NCBI RefSeq assembly: GCF_025567285.1
Contig: NZ_JAOQJT010000001.1
Span: 434,001 to 498,000 of the forward strand
Origin: Coprococcus aceti
GTDB lineage: Bacteria > Bacillota > Clostridia > Lachnospirales > Lachnospiraceae
DNA length: 64,000 bases
Direction of reading: 5' to 3'
Of the stretch, positions 25,167 to 33,508 are shown piece by piece. The position numbers and the translations under genes are program-made. Within the stretch, counting starts at the first letter, position 1; each line of letters begins with the position of its first letter. The notes beneath the pieces were generated by a model. It worked only from the letters and a program-made list of their open reading frames with translations, was not told where the DNA came from and did not search any database.

Positions 25167-28100
25167 ATGAGAAAATCAAGGTTTTTTAAAGCGTTGATGG
25201 CATGGACACTGGTTGTGATTATGATAACCGCAAATGCAGGAAGTGTACTTACATCAAGAGCAGTAGAGAGCACACCTGTATCTCAGGACGGACAGGATGG
25301 GCAGAGCCAGAAGGATCAGCTCAAAGAGCCTGCTTCAGAAGAATTTAAAAAACCGGCAGGAGTCGGTGATATCACATTTATACAGAATGAGATCAAAAGC
25401 GGGCTTGGACAGGTTACAACGGGCTTGAGGGTAGCCATAGACAATGGAGAAGAATTCAAGAATAGTGTTGATAAGGTGGAGTTCTGGATAGGGTCTATAT
25501 GTGCAAGCTGTATTCACACTAAAGATTATGTGGATGAAGAATATTATGATTTTGATTTATTGGGTTCCCAGTTGAAAGCCGGGGATGAGCTGAGTGTCAG
25601 ATTCTATCCGTTTCAGGGTGATTTTACTGCATGGACCGGCAATGTTGATTCAGATATAAATATAATACATGGAATTGACAGAGCATATGTATCTGAGGAT
25701 AACGGCAGCTATAAGCTTAATATAAACACAAGCTTTGAGGGCAAAAGAAAATACAGTGTAGATATAATTGGAACAGATGATGGAAAGTCTCTTGCGGGAC
25801 AGCCATATGAGCTTGTTACATCAGATGGAACAAGTGAAATAGAGCTCAGTTCAATTGTAAAGAATATCTCGGAAAAGAATTTCTATGTGAAAGTATCCGG
25901 TATAGATGCTTATGGAAACGCATTGGCAGAGGTAACTACAAAAGTTGTGACGAATTCGACATATCTTACGGTTAAGTATCCTGACAATGTAGAGATTTTA
26001 GCTGTCAGCGGAAAAAATGACCAGACAGCTATAGATGGCAGATATACTCTTTTAAAAAATCAGAAGATAACATTAAAAATAAAGGCAAATTCACCAAAGC
26101 CAATTATAAGCAGTATAACTGACAATGGAAATAACCTGGCATTTACTTCAACAGCTTCTGGCAAATCTGACAGCACGGTGTATTCTCAGACGAGCGTAGA
26201 TATAGCTTTTGATGGAAATAATCATGAAGTTCAGATTGAGACTTCCGATGCACAGGGCGAGGGAGTATTGTCCTTTGCAAAGAATATAAAGAGTAACGAG
26301 TTCTATCCTACATATAAATATACTGCATTTTTCACAACGAGAAACGTGAAACCGGAGAATGCAATAGATGAGTATAGCGTGAAATTTAGCTCTGACTCTG
26401 CTGCAATAGAGTCGATCAATGCAAAAACCGGAGTATTCACAATTGCGGAGGATGCTCAGGAGAATTCTACATTTGAGATTAAGGCAACATACAAAATATG
26501 TGATACTGAGAAGACGGTTTCTATCAAGGGAACGGTGAAGTATGGTCAGTTTGACAATTTCAATTATGTATATGTAGATAAAAACAACACCACTTACCCG
26601 ACAATGGTTGACAACAGCTATGTGTGGATGAATAGGCCGGTATTCCTCCGACTGGGCTTTGATACTGATAAGGTTGTATCCTATAAGGTAAATGATGGCG
26701 CATATACATCAATAGGAGACTCATCTCAGAAAGATATATATGCAGACGACAGTAACAGCTATTTTGAAAAGGAAACTAAAGTAAATATTACAACCAAAGC
26801 AATAGGTGATAACAAAAATCAGGATTCCTCTACGGATAAGAATAATTTCAAGTATAAGAAGGATGAAGTCCCTGTATATGTTGATCTCAATGCTCCTGAA
26901 GCAAAGGTTTCATACATGAAATTTTATGCAAAGAACTCAACAGAAATTCAGATAGACAATGCATCTGAGAAAATACCTGAGGCATATAAGAAGGTTGTGA
27001 CACTTGACATATCCGATCCAGAGTCAGGCCTTGTTGACAAGGTTGTGTATTCGGATCACGAGCTGACAGATATCGATGTAAATAATACGACTACGGACAG
27101 TGTAAATAAGATATTGAGTAAGTACAGTAATCAGACAATATCCGTCAATTCAGGAAGAGCAGAGCTTACAGTTACTGCAGATAAGAATCCAAGCAATGAC
27201 GCTCGGAATACGTATTATTTCTATACATTTGACAAATCCGGAAACTGTACTATGATCACCTGTGATATTGGTGCACTTCCACAGATAAAGGGTGGCGCAG
27301 TCAAGTATAAAAATGAGCTTAAGGATGGTTTTACAAAGGCTGGAAACAGTGTTTATTTCACAGTAAATGGTTCATTTGGAATATATGAAACAGATGTGGA
27401 TAAGGAGTATGGCTCAGATACAGCTTATATCAAGTTCTATTACGTTAAGGCTGGAAATCAGAACAACAAGATTGCAATAGATAATATAAGTGTATCAGAA
27501 AATACAGAGCAGGGAGCATATGACGTAACAGGAACATTTGATATACCTAAGGGTAGTGATGCTGATGGCGTATACGATGTGTATATGGATGTTCAGGATG
27601 CTGCAGGAAATAAGCTGGATAATATGCTTCATGCACATTTTACAGTAGATAACACTGCTCCTGTACTGACTGCGAACAAGGAGTTTGGAGACAGCAGCTA
27701 TACATATCTTAACGCATCAAGTAATAGCGCATGGGGAGTAAAGGCTGTTGAGAACAATCTTAAAAGTATAAGTGTAGAGAGCGTTGATATTGCTAATGTT
27801 GGCGACTCATCAAAGAGCGCAGAGGATATCAAGAAGATCGTAACAGATACATTTACATATCCGGGTCAGGCCACACAGTTTGTCAAGAACAATGATGGCA
27901 CATACAGTACCGGAAGCTGCAAGATTCCTGCTGAGGCAAAGTATACAGTAAATCTTAAGGCTGAAGATGTTGTGGGTAACATATGCAGGCTGTCTATGAG
28001 ATTTTATTATGACAAGACATCAGCCAATATATCCGGTTTTTCTGTTAAGCCGATGTCTGACGATACAAAATACGAGGATTATAAGTCCTTCTCCAATGGA

Positions 28101-30425
28101 GCAATCCAGTTATCATTCAGTGCAAATGATGATGTCAGTGGAGTAGGAAAGGTTGTCATTGATTTTGAATCGGCAGATAAAAAGAACAGTGACACAATTG
28201 ATTCTGAGGTATGGACATGCGGATCAGGAGAGAAGCTAACTAAGGCGTTTACCAAGCTTATAGACAAGAACTTTAAGGGTAAAATAAACATAACTGTATA
28301 TGATGTTGCAGGCAATAAGGCATATCAGAGCAAAGAGGATGTGACAAAGTATTTTGGTGTAGTCAGAGAGGACAGTAATCTTCATGAGAGAACGTCATCT
28401 GTGGATATCACTGAGAACAGTTCAATTGCAACAAAATATGGTAACGTATATTATTATGGCAAGGATGAGAATGTAAGCCTGTCAATAAAGGCAAATGATG
28501 ATTTCTCGGGAATAAAGAATGTTGTGCTTAAGGACAATGGAAACGTTCAGACTCTATGTGATAATACTGATAAAACATCCATTAAGACAAAGTTCAGTGG
28601 ATCATACACGATAGGTTCCGCAGAAGAAAACGAGGGAGAGCACCGTGTGATGGCAACGCTCACTGATAATGCGGGAAACGTAATTACATCTGGTGTATAT
28701 CGCAGATATGTGATTGATACCATAGCTCCAGTTATAAGCTGTACATATGATTCAAATAATGACTCAAACTTCTACAACAGGGCAAGAACGGCACATATCA
28801 GAATTGATGAAGTGAATTTTGATCCTGAAAAGGTTACTGTGTCAGTGTCTAAGAATGGTGTTGTGACTAAGCTTAAGAATAACTTCAGTAAGGATGGTAA
28901 TACATATGTAATGGACTATGTATTCTCAGACGATGCAGATTATATTCTTACAGTTACATGTCGAGATAAGGCTGATAATAAGGCAAATGATTATTCGTCA
29001 GGAAAGTTCACAGTGGATGCGACAGCACCTGTATTGGAGGTTTCGTACGATAATAACAGTGCTCAGAATGGCACATATTACAATGCATCCAGAACGGCTA
29101 CAATAAGGGTTGAGGAGCATAACTTTGATGCTTCACGAGTTAATATAGCTGTAACATCGGAGGATGGAACATCCGCAGCTCCGGGAGCAAGTGGATTTAC
29201 ATCAAATGGTGATACGCACGTTGCGACAGTCAATTTCTCTGCAGATGGAAAGTTCCGTATAAGGGTAAGCGCAACAGACAGTGCGGGAAATACTGCATCA
29301 AATACAGTTGATGATTCATTTACCATTGATATGACTGCTCCTGAGATTAGCATATCGCAGGTAGAAAAGGATGGAGTATACACAGATGAGGTATCGCCGG
29401 TTATATCTGTAACGGATACAAACTATAACAAGGATGGCATATCAATAAGTGTGACCGGCACAAGAGGCGAAGCTGGCAGTGATGATGTGGCATACAGCGC
29501 CGAGACGGTTTCAAATGGTGAGAAATATTCATATTCTAACTTTAAACAGAGCGAGAATGTTGATGACAATTATACTCTGGTTGTGACTGCTAAGGATATG
29601 GCTGGAAATGAAACAAGTCAGGAAATAGGATTTAAGGTAGATAGATTTGGATCTTATTTCGTACTTGGAAAGGCTGCAAAGGCAAGCGTCGACAGATATT
29701 ATACGAATCTGAGCGATGGTGACATAGTTATAGATGAGTATAATGTTGCCGGTTTTGCGGATTCTGATGTGTACTATACAGTTGGCGACAAGGTAGTAAA
29801 CCTTGAGAGCAATGAGTATACAGTCAAGGAAGACAAGCCGTCAAATGGATGGAACAAGCGTTCATTTACAATTCCTGCTGATACCTTCAAGGACGAGGGT
29901 GTGTACAGTATAGTTATCCATACCAAGGATGCAGCGGGAAAAGAAACAGATAATGAAGTAAAGAATGCTGCGGTTAAGTTCTGTATAGATAGAACAGCAC
30001 CGGAGTATCATGTAGCTGGTGTTGAAAATGGTGCTGTGTATGAGAATACGGATTCTGTAAGTGCATCGGTTTCATTCCATGATAATCTTGCGCTGGGATA
30101 TGTGGACATCACGGTTGACGGAGTCAAGACGAGATATGAAGCTAAGGACATTGAGAAGCTCGGCGGAGAGGTTAAGCTTGACGATATAAAGGCATCTGCA
30201 AAGAAGCACACAATAGTTGTGGAATGTTTTGATGCAGCAGGTAATGGCGCATCGGATAATGGTTCAGAAATAACATTTACTGTATCGAGTAATGCTATTC
30301 AGACGGCTATGGCTGAGGCTGGCAGCATCTCATGGATCATTATACTGATCATAGTTATTGTGGTATTGATTATTGCGGGAATAGTTATATTCCTTGTAAG
30401 AAAGAAAAAGAAGGATAATAACTAA
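25167..30425 (+). CDS. Giant Ig-repeat surface protein with C-terminal membrane anchor
   Basis: A 1752-residue protein with a signal peptide (LVVIMITANAGSVLTSRAVES), a long extracellular region and a C-terminal anchor (IILIIVIVVLIIAGIVIFLV then RKKKKDNN). There is no LPXTG motif, so it is held by its membrane helix. From about residue 590 on, Ig-like modules repeat, marked by the junctions VDNTAPVLT, IDTIAPVIS, VDATAPVLE, IDMTAPEIS and IDRTAPEYH and by DxAGN loops. Such modules are common in bacterial adhesins. Last gene of the second Tad unit, 23 bases after the small membrane protein. A role as the adhesive or anchoring partner of the pilus is inferred. Confidence 0.85.
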   Translation: MRKSRFFKALMAWTLVVIMITANAGSVLTSRAVESTPVSQDGQDGQSQKDQLKEPASEEFKKPAGVGDITFIQNEIKSGLGQVTTGLRVAIDNGEEFKNSVDKVEFWIGSICASCIHTKDYVDEEYYDFDLLGSQLKAGDELSVRFYPFQGDFTAWTGNVDSDINIIHGIDRAYVSEDNGSYKLNINTSFEGKRKYSVDIIGTDDGKSLAGQPYELVTSDGTSEIELSSIVKNISEKNFYVKVSGIDAYGNALAEVTTKVVTNSTYLTVKYPDNVEILAVSGKNDQTAIDGRYTLLKNQKITLKIKANSPKPIISSITDNGNNLAFTSTASGKSDSTVYSQTSVDIAFDGNNHEVQIETSDAQGEGVLSFAKNIKSNEFYPTYKYTAFFTTRNVKPENAIDEYSVKFSSDSAAIESINAKTGVFTIAEDAQENSTFEIKATYKICDTEKTVSIKGTVKYGQFDNFNYVYVDKNNTTYPTMVDNSYVWMNRPVFLRLGFDTDKVVSYKVNDGAYTSIGDSSQKDIYADDSNSYFEKETKVNITTKAIGDNKNQDSSTDKNNFKYKKDEVPVYVDLNAPEAKVSYMKFYAKNSTEIQIDNASEKIPEAYKKVVTLDISDPESGLVDKVVYSDHELTDIDVNNTTTDSVNKILSKYSNQTISVNSGRAELTVTADKNPSNDARNTYYFYTFDKSGNCTMITCDIGALPQIKGGAVKYKNELKDGFTKAGNSVYFTVNGSFGIYETDVDKEYGSDTAYIKFYYVKAGNQNNKIAIDNISVSENTEQGAYDVTGTFDIPKGSDADGVYDVYMDVQDAAGNKLDNMLHAHFTVDNTAPVLTANKEFGDSSYTYLNASSNSAWGVKAVENNLKSISVESVDIANVGDSSKSAEDIKKIVTDTFTYPGQATQFVKNNDGTYSTGSCKIPAEAKYTVNLKAEDVVGNICRLSMRFYYDKTSANISGFSVKPMSDDTKYEDYKSFSNGAIQLSFSANDDVSGVGKVVIDFESADKKNSDTIDSEVWTCGSGEKLTKAFTKLIDKNFKGKINITVYDVAGNKAYQSKEDVTKYFGVVREDSNLHERTSSVDITENSSIATKYGNVYYYGKDENVSLSIKANDDFSGIKNVVLKDNGNVQTLCDNTDKTSIKTKFSGSYTIGSAEENEGEHRVMATLTDNAGNVITSGVYRRYVIDTIAPVISCTYDSNNDSNFYNRARTAHIRIDEVNFDPEKVTVSVSKNGVVTKLKNNFSKDGNTYVMDYVFSDDADYILTVTCRDKADNKANDYSSGKFTVDATAPVLEVSYDNNSAQNGTYYNASRTATIRVEEHNFDASRVNIAVTSEDGTSAAPGASGFTSNGDTHVATVNFSADGKFRIRVSATDSAGNTASNTVDDSFTIDMTAPEISISQVEKDGVYTDEVSPVISVTDTNYNKDGISISVTGTRGEAGSDDVAYSAETVSNGEKYSYSNFKQSENVDDNYTLVVTAKDMAGNETSQEIGFKVDRFGSYFVLGKAAKASVDRYYTNLSDGDIVIDEYNVAGFADSDVYYTVGDKVVNLESNEYTVKEDKPSNGWNKRSFTIPADTFKDEGVYSIVIHTKDAAGKETDNEVKNAAVKFCIDRTAPEYHVAGVENGAVYENTDSVSASVSFHDNLALGYVDITVDGVKTRYEAKDIEKLGGEVKLDDIKASAKKHTIVVECFDAAGNGASDNGSEITFTVSSNAIQTAMAEAGSISWIIILIIVIVVLIIAGIVIFLVRKKKKDNN

Positions 30426-30434
30426 GTTATTGGT

Positions 30435-30470
30435 ATGGGCAAAGGGGATAGCCACATCTCCTTTGCCCAT
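30435..30470 (+). terminator. Terminator-like hairpin after the Ig-repeat gene
   Basis: ATGGGCAAAGGGGA (30435-30448) pairs with TCTCCTTTGCCCAT (30457-30470) with one mismatch/wobble. The tail is AT-rich, not a clean T run. Confidence 0.75.
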
Positions 30471-30515
30471 TATATATAAAAAAACTCATTAAGCATCATT
30501 TCCCCCAAAAATATG

Positions 30516-30544
30516 TTGACTAATAACTCTCAATGCTATAGAGT
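30516..30544 (+). promoter_or_regulatory. Possible metK promoter
   Basis: TTGACT (30516-30521), 17 bases, TAGAGT (30539-30544). The -10 is weak (four of six), so this is tentative; it fits a start just ahead of the riboswitch. Confidence 0.45.
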
Positions 30545-30573
30545 AATGATTGCATTTATAGATATTAGAAAAA

Positions 30574-30700
30574 CGCTCTTATTCAGAATGGTGGAGTCAG
30601 AAGGGACGAAGAAGCCATGGCAACCCCGATGTCAGATTCGGAAGGTGCCGACCTGAGCGACGCAGATATGTAGGTGATACAAGACCTGTGCTCGAACAAT
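30574..30700 (+). ncRNA. SAM riboswitch, S-box superfamily (SAM-I/IV-like, no P4)
   Basis: P1 is CGCTC (30574-30578) with GAGCG (30655-30659). The core has GGTGGAG and GAAGAAGCC of the kink-turn arm, then GGCAACC and GGAAGGTGCC, the invariant ligand-binding strands of SAM-I and SAM-IV. Between GGTGC and the closing P1 strand there is no room for the P4 helix of SAM-I; instead a hairpin (TAGGT ... ACCT, 30671-30687) follows P1, as in SAM-IV or the SAM-I/IV variant class. The P1 3' strand GAGCG can also pair with CGCTC in the terminator at 30727-30731, giving a classical SAM-off switch for metK. Confidence 0.85.
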
Positions 30701-30722
30701 GAGAGGCTTGACAGACACGATC

Positions 30723-30749
30723 AAACCGCTCATACGAAGCGGTTTTTCT
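30723..30749 (+). terminator. Riboswitch-controlled terminator before metK
   Basis: AAACCGCT (30723-30730) and AGCGGTTT (30738-30745) form an 8-bp stem with a T run. Its left arm includes CGCTC, which competes for the riboswitch P1 strand. Confidence 0.88.
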
Positions 30750-30775
30750 TATGTACAAAAAGGAAAGGAAGTAGT

Positions 30776-31963
30776 ATGGAAAGAAGATTATTTACATCGG
30801 AATCAGTAACAGAAGGACATCCTGACAAAATCTGTGACCAGATATCAGATGCAGTGCTTGACGCGCTGATGGAGCAGGATCCAATGAGCCGTGTGGCATG
30901 TGAGACATCCATCACGACAGGTCTTGTGCTTGTCATGGGAGAGATCACAACCAACGCTTATGTGGATATTCAGAAGATCGTTCGTGAGACGATCAGAGAG
31001 ATCGGATACGACAGAGCAAAGTACGGATTTGACTGCGATACATGCGGCGTTATCACAGCCATAGACGAGCAGTCATCAGATATTGCCATGGGAGTTGACA
31101 AGGCACTCGAGGCAAAGGAACACCTCATGAGCGAGGATGATATCGAGGCGATCGGTGCCGGAGATCAGGGTATGATGTTTGGATTTGCAACAAATGAGAC
31201 ACCTGAGTACATGCCATATCCAATAGCACTTGCCCACAAGCTTGCAAGAAAGCTCACAGAGGTAAGAAAGAACGGAACACTCCCATACTTAAGACCGGAC
31301 GGTAAGACACAGGTAACAGTTGAGTACGATGAGAATGACAAGCCTGTAAGACTTGATGCAGTCGTTCTCTCAACACAGCACGGAGAGGAAGTCAGCCAGG
31401 AGCAGATCCACGCTGACGTTAAGAAGTATATATTCGACGAGGTTCTTCCACAGGAGCTCATCGATGAGAAGACCAAGTTCTTCATCAATCCAACAGGAAG
31501 ATTCGTAATAGGTGGACCAAATGGTGACAGTGGTCTCACAGGACGTAAGATCATCGTTGACACATACGGCGGATATGCCCGTCACGGCGGCGGAGCCTTC
31601 TCAGGCAAGGATTGTACCAAGGTAGACCGTTCAGCGGCTTATGCGGCCCGCTACGTGGCTAAAAACATAGTTGCAGCAGGTCTGGCTGACAAGTGTGAGA
31701 TACAGCTCTCATACGCTATCGGTGTTGCAAGACCTACATCCATCATGGTAGACACATTTGGCACAGGAAAGCTTTCAGATGATAAGCTTGTCGAGATCAT
31801 TAGAGAGCACTTTGACTTAAGACCAGCAGGTATCATCAAGATGCTTGACCTCAGAAGACCTATCTACAAGCAGACAGCAGCTTACGGACACTTCGGAAGA
31901 ACAGATCTTGATCTCCCATGGGAGAAGCTGGACAAGGTGGATGTGCTGAAAGCATACTTATAA
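30776..31963 (+). CDS. metK: S-adenosylmethionine synthetase
   Basis: Makes SAM from methionine and ATP. 395 residues, the usual length. Visible are the N-terminal FTSESVTEGHPDKICDQISD, the loop GAGDQGMMFGFA and GGGAFSGKDCTKVDRSAAY with the phosphate-binding residues, and the C-terminal end GHFGRTDLDLPWEKLD. I start at the ATG at 30776 after AGGAAAGGAAG; the longer open frame upstream runs through the terminator and riboswitch. Expression is expected to fall when SAM is high. A bidirectional terminator follows. Confidence 0.97.
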   Translation: MERRLFTSESVTEGHPDKICDQISDAVLDALMEQDPMSRVACETSITTGLVLVMGEITTNAYVDIQKIVRETIREIGYDRAKYGFDCDTCGVITAIDEQSSDIAMGVDKALEAKEHLMSEDDIEAIGAGDQGMMFGFATNETPEYMPYPIALAHKLARKLTEVRKNGTLPYLRPDGKTQVTVEYDENDKPVRLDAVVLSTQHGEEVSQEQIHADVKKYIFDEVLPQELIDEKTKFFINPTGRFVIGGPNGDSGLTGRKIIVDTYGGYARHGGGAFSGKDCTKVDRSAAYAARYVAKNIVAAGLADKCEIQLSYAIGVARPTSIMVDTFGTGKLSDDKLVEIIREHFDLRPAGIIKMLDLRRPIYKQTAAYGHFGRTDLDLPWEKLDKVDVLKAYL

Positions 31964-31990
31964 GCAGATTAAAAAAATTCAGACAAATAT

Positions 31991-32032
31991 AAAAGCACAT
32001 GTATCAGATTGAAACTGATACATGTGCTTTTT
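31991..32032. terminator. Bidirectional terminator between metK and the cohesin-domain gene
   Basis: AAAAGCACATGTATCAG (31991-32007) pairs with CTGATACATGTGCTTTT (32015-32031), loop of 7, with A and T runs on both sides, serving both strands. Confidence 0.93.
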
Positions 32033-32056
32033 GTATATCACGTTATTCCGTGAGTA

Positions 32057-33484
32057 TTAATCTTTGTATTTCTTTGCGGATTCAAGTGCCGCATCTATCT
32101 CGTCGAGGGATGCCTGGATCTTGCTCTCCGTACTCTCCGTATCCTCTTTGACGTCAAATGCTGAATCTATAGGCTCGCTGTCATCGGCGACATCCTCAAA
32201 TGCAGTGTCGTCATAGTCGTCAGTGTGGATGACATCGTCCTCATCAGGAGATACCTGATTGTCGTAATCGGAGTCTGCGTAACTCTCGTGGATAACCTCG
32301 TCGTCCCCAGGGAAGAGCGCCTTGTTGTTGATGGTGGGCACCTCGCTATTGTCGTGGTGAGGCATTCTGACGTGTTCAGCGGCTTTTGCGGAAGGCTCGG
32401 CAGCTTCTGATGTTTCATTTGCTGTGCTTTCCTTCTCCTCGTTGTCCTTCTTCAGCTTGTCTATCTGAGCCTCGTAATCAGCGATGAGACCCTTGAGTGA
32501 GACAGCAAGGATGATGATGACAACGACCAGTATCACAAGAACTATGATGGCTATGAGCATTATTACGAACTTGTGCTTGTCTATGAAGCTGGACAGCGAA
32601 TCCGTCTCCTCGATGAGATCCGTTGCGTCAAGGAAAGTTCCTTCATTTGGATTGAAGAAATACCAGCCCTGGTGTCCGTCGTTTGTTGCTGCGTAGAGGA
32701 GAACGGTGTTGGAACTGCTTCCCTTCATATAAGCTCTGATGTCCGTGTCGTTCAGGTTGATCTTCACTGGAAGATATCCGGTTGGCACTGAGACTGAATT
32801 AGGCTTTGGAATGATGTTATAAGTGTTGTTGTTTGAGTGAACGCTTACAAGGGTATCTGCAGGTGCGGATGCGTTCTGATCTGCCTCTGTGAGTGTTCCT
32901 ACCTCATCCTCAGTAACAACAGGCTTGGTCTCGCTGTCGATCAATGCAAGAGGTGTTGCAGGCTCGGCTTCTGAACCGGTATCGCTGACAGTAGATGAAG
33001 CTGCTTCGGTGGAAGCGGCGGCTGACTTGTCGCTGATGGTTACCGAGTTGTATGACGGTGTCATGTCTATCGACTCTTCTGTGTCGGAGATGACCTCAAC
33101 TGCTGATGTCTCTATGCTGGCAGTTCCGCTTGCAATGGCGGTAAATGTAAATGTTGCTGTCATTGCATCTCCAGGCTTTACATTTGCCTGGGAGTAGCTT
33201 ACGGTGCCCTCAGATTCCACGGTGCCGCCGCTCACAGCCTTGAGCAATGTGGAATCATATGTGATATTGTAGCTGTAGCTTGATAAAGCCTGATCGGCTG
33301 CGTTTATACTTACCTTGATCTCCACGGTATCGCCAACAACGACCGTGGTGGATGGAACCTCAACACTAAATGCGACTGTAGCGGCATAAGTGGTATGAAG
33401 CATGAAAAGCATCATAGTCAACACACATGCAACTTCTGTCATAAACGTTCTAAAGCTAAATCTTGTAGTCCTCATAATATTCAT
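32057..33484 (-). CDS. Membrane protein with extracellular cohesin-type domain
   Basis: A 475-residue protein. Signal peptide at 1-33; a cohesin-like beta domain at about 35-160 (VEVPSTTVVVGDTVEIKVSI, YSYNITYDSTLLKAVSGG, GTASIETSAVEV are its strands); a Ser/Ala/Glu linker; a second small domain near 215-290; one membrane helix at about 305-330 (IMLIAIIVLVILVVVIIILA); and an acidic intracellular tail with a short coiled coil and several Tyr-Asp-Asp stretches. Cohesin domains bind dockerins in cellulosomes, but no dockerin is visible here, and the type also occurs as a general adhesion fold. It is probably in one operon with the cell-wall hydrolase upstream of it (24 bases). Confidence 0.8.
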   Translation of the reverse strand: MNIMRTTRFSFRTFMTEVACVLTMMLFMLHTTYAATVAFSVEVPSTTVVVGDTVEIKVSINAADQALSSYSYNITYDSTLLKAVSGGTVESEGTVSYSQANVKPGDAMTATFTFTAIASGTASIETSAVEVISDTEESIDMTPSYNSVTISDKSAAASTEAASSTVSDTGSEAEPATPLALIDSETKPVVTEDEVGTLTEADQNASAPADTLVSVHSNNNTYNIIPKPNSVSVPTGYLPVKINLNDTDIRAYMKGSSSNTVLLYAATNDGHQGWYFFNPNEGTFLDATDLIEETDSLSSFIDKHKFVIMLIAIIVLVILVVVIIILAVSLKGLIADYEAQIDKLKKDNEEKESTANETSEAAEPSAKAAEHVRMPHHDNSEVPTINNKALFPGDDEVIHESYADSDYDNQVSPDEDDVIHTDDYDDTAFEDVADDSEPIDSAFDVKEDTESTESKIQASLDEIDAALESAKKYKD

Positions 33485-33508
33485 ATACGGTTATCCACCG
33501 AGTCCTCC

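Noticed and set aside
30522..30544. AACTCT and TAGAGT near the metK promoter, like half sites of the Tad operator
   Set aside because: The halves are spaced differently from the palindrome and one has a mismatch; more likely chance plus the -10.
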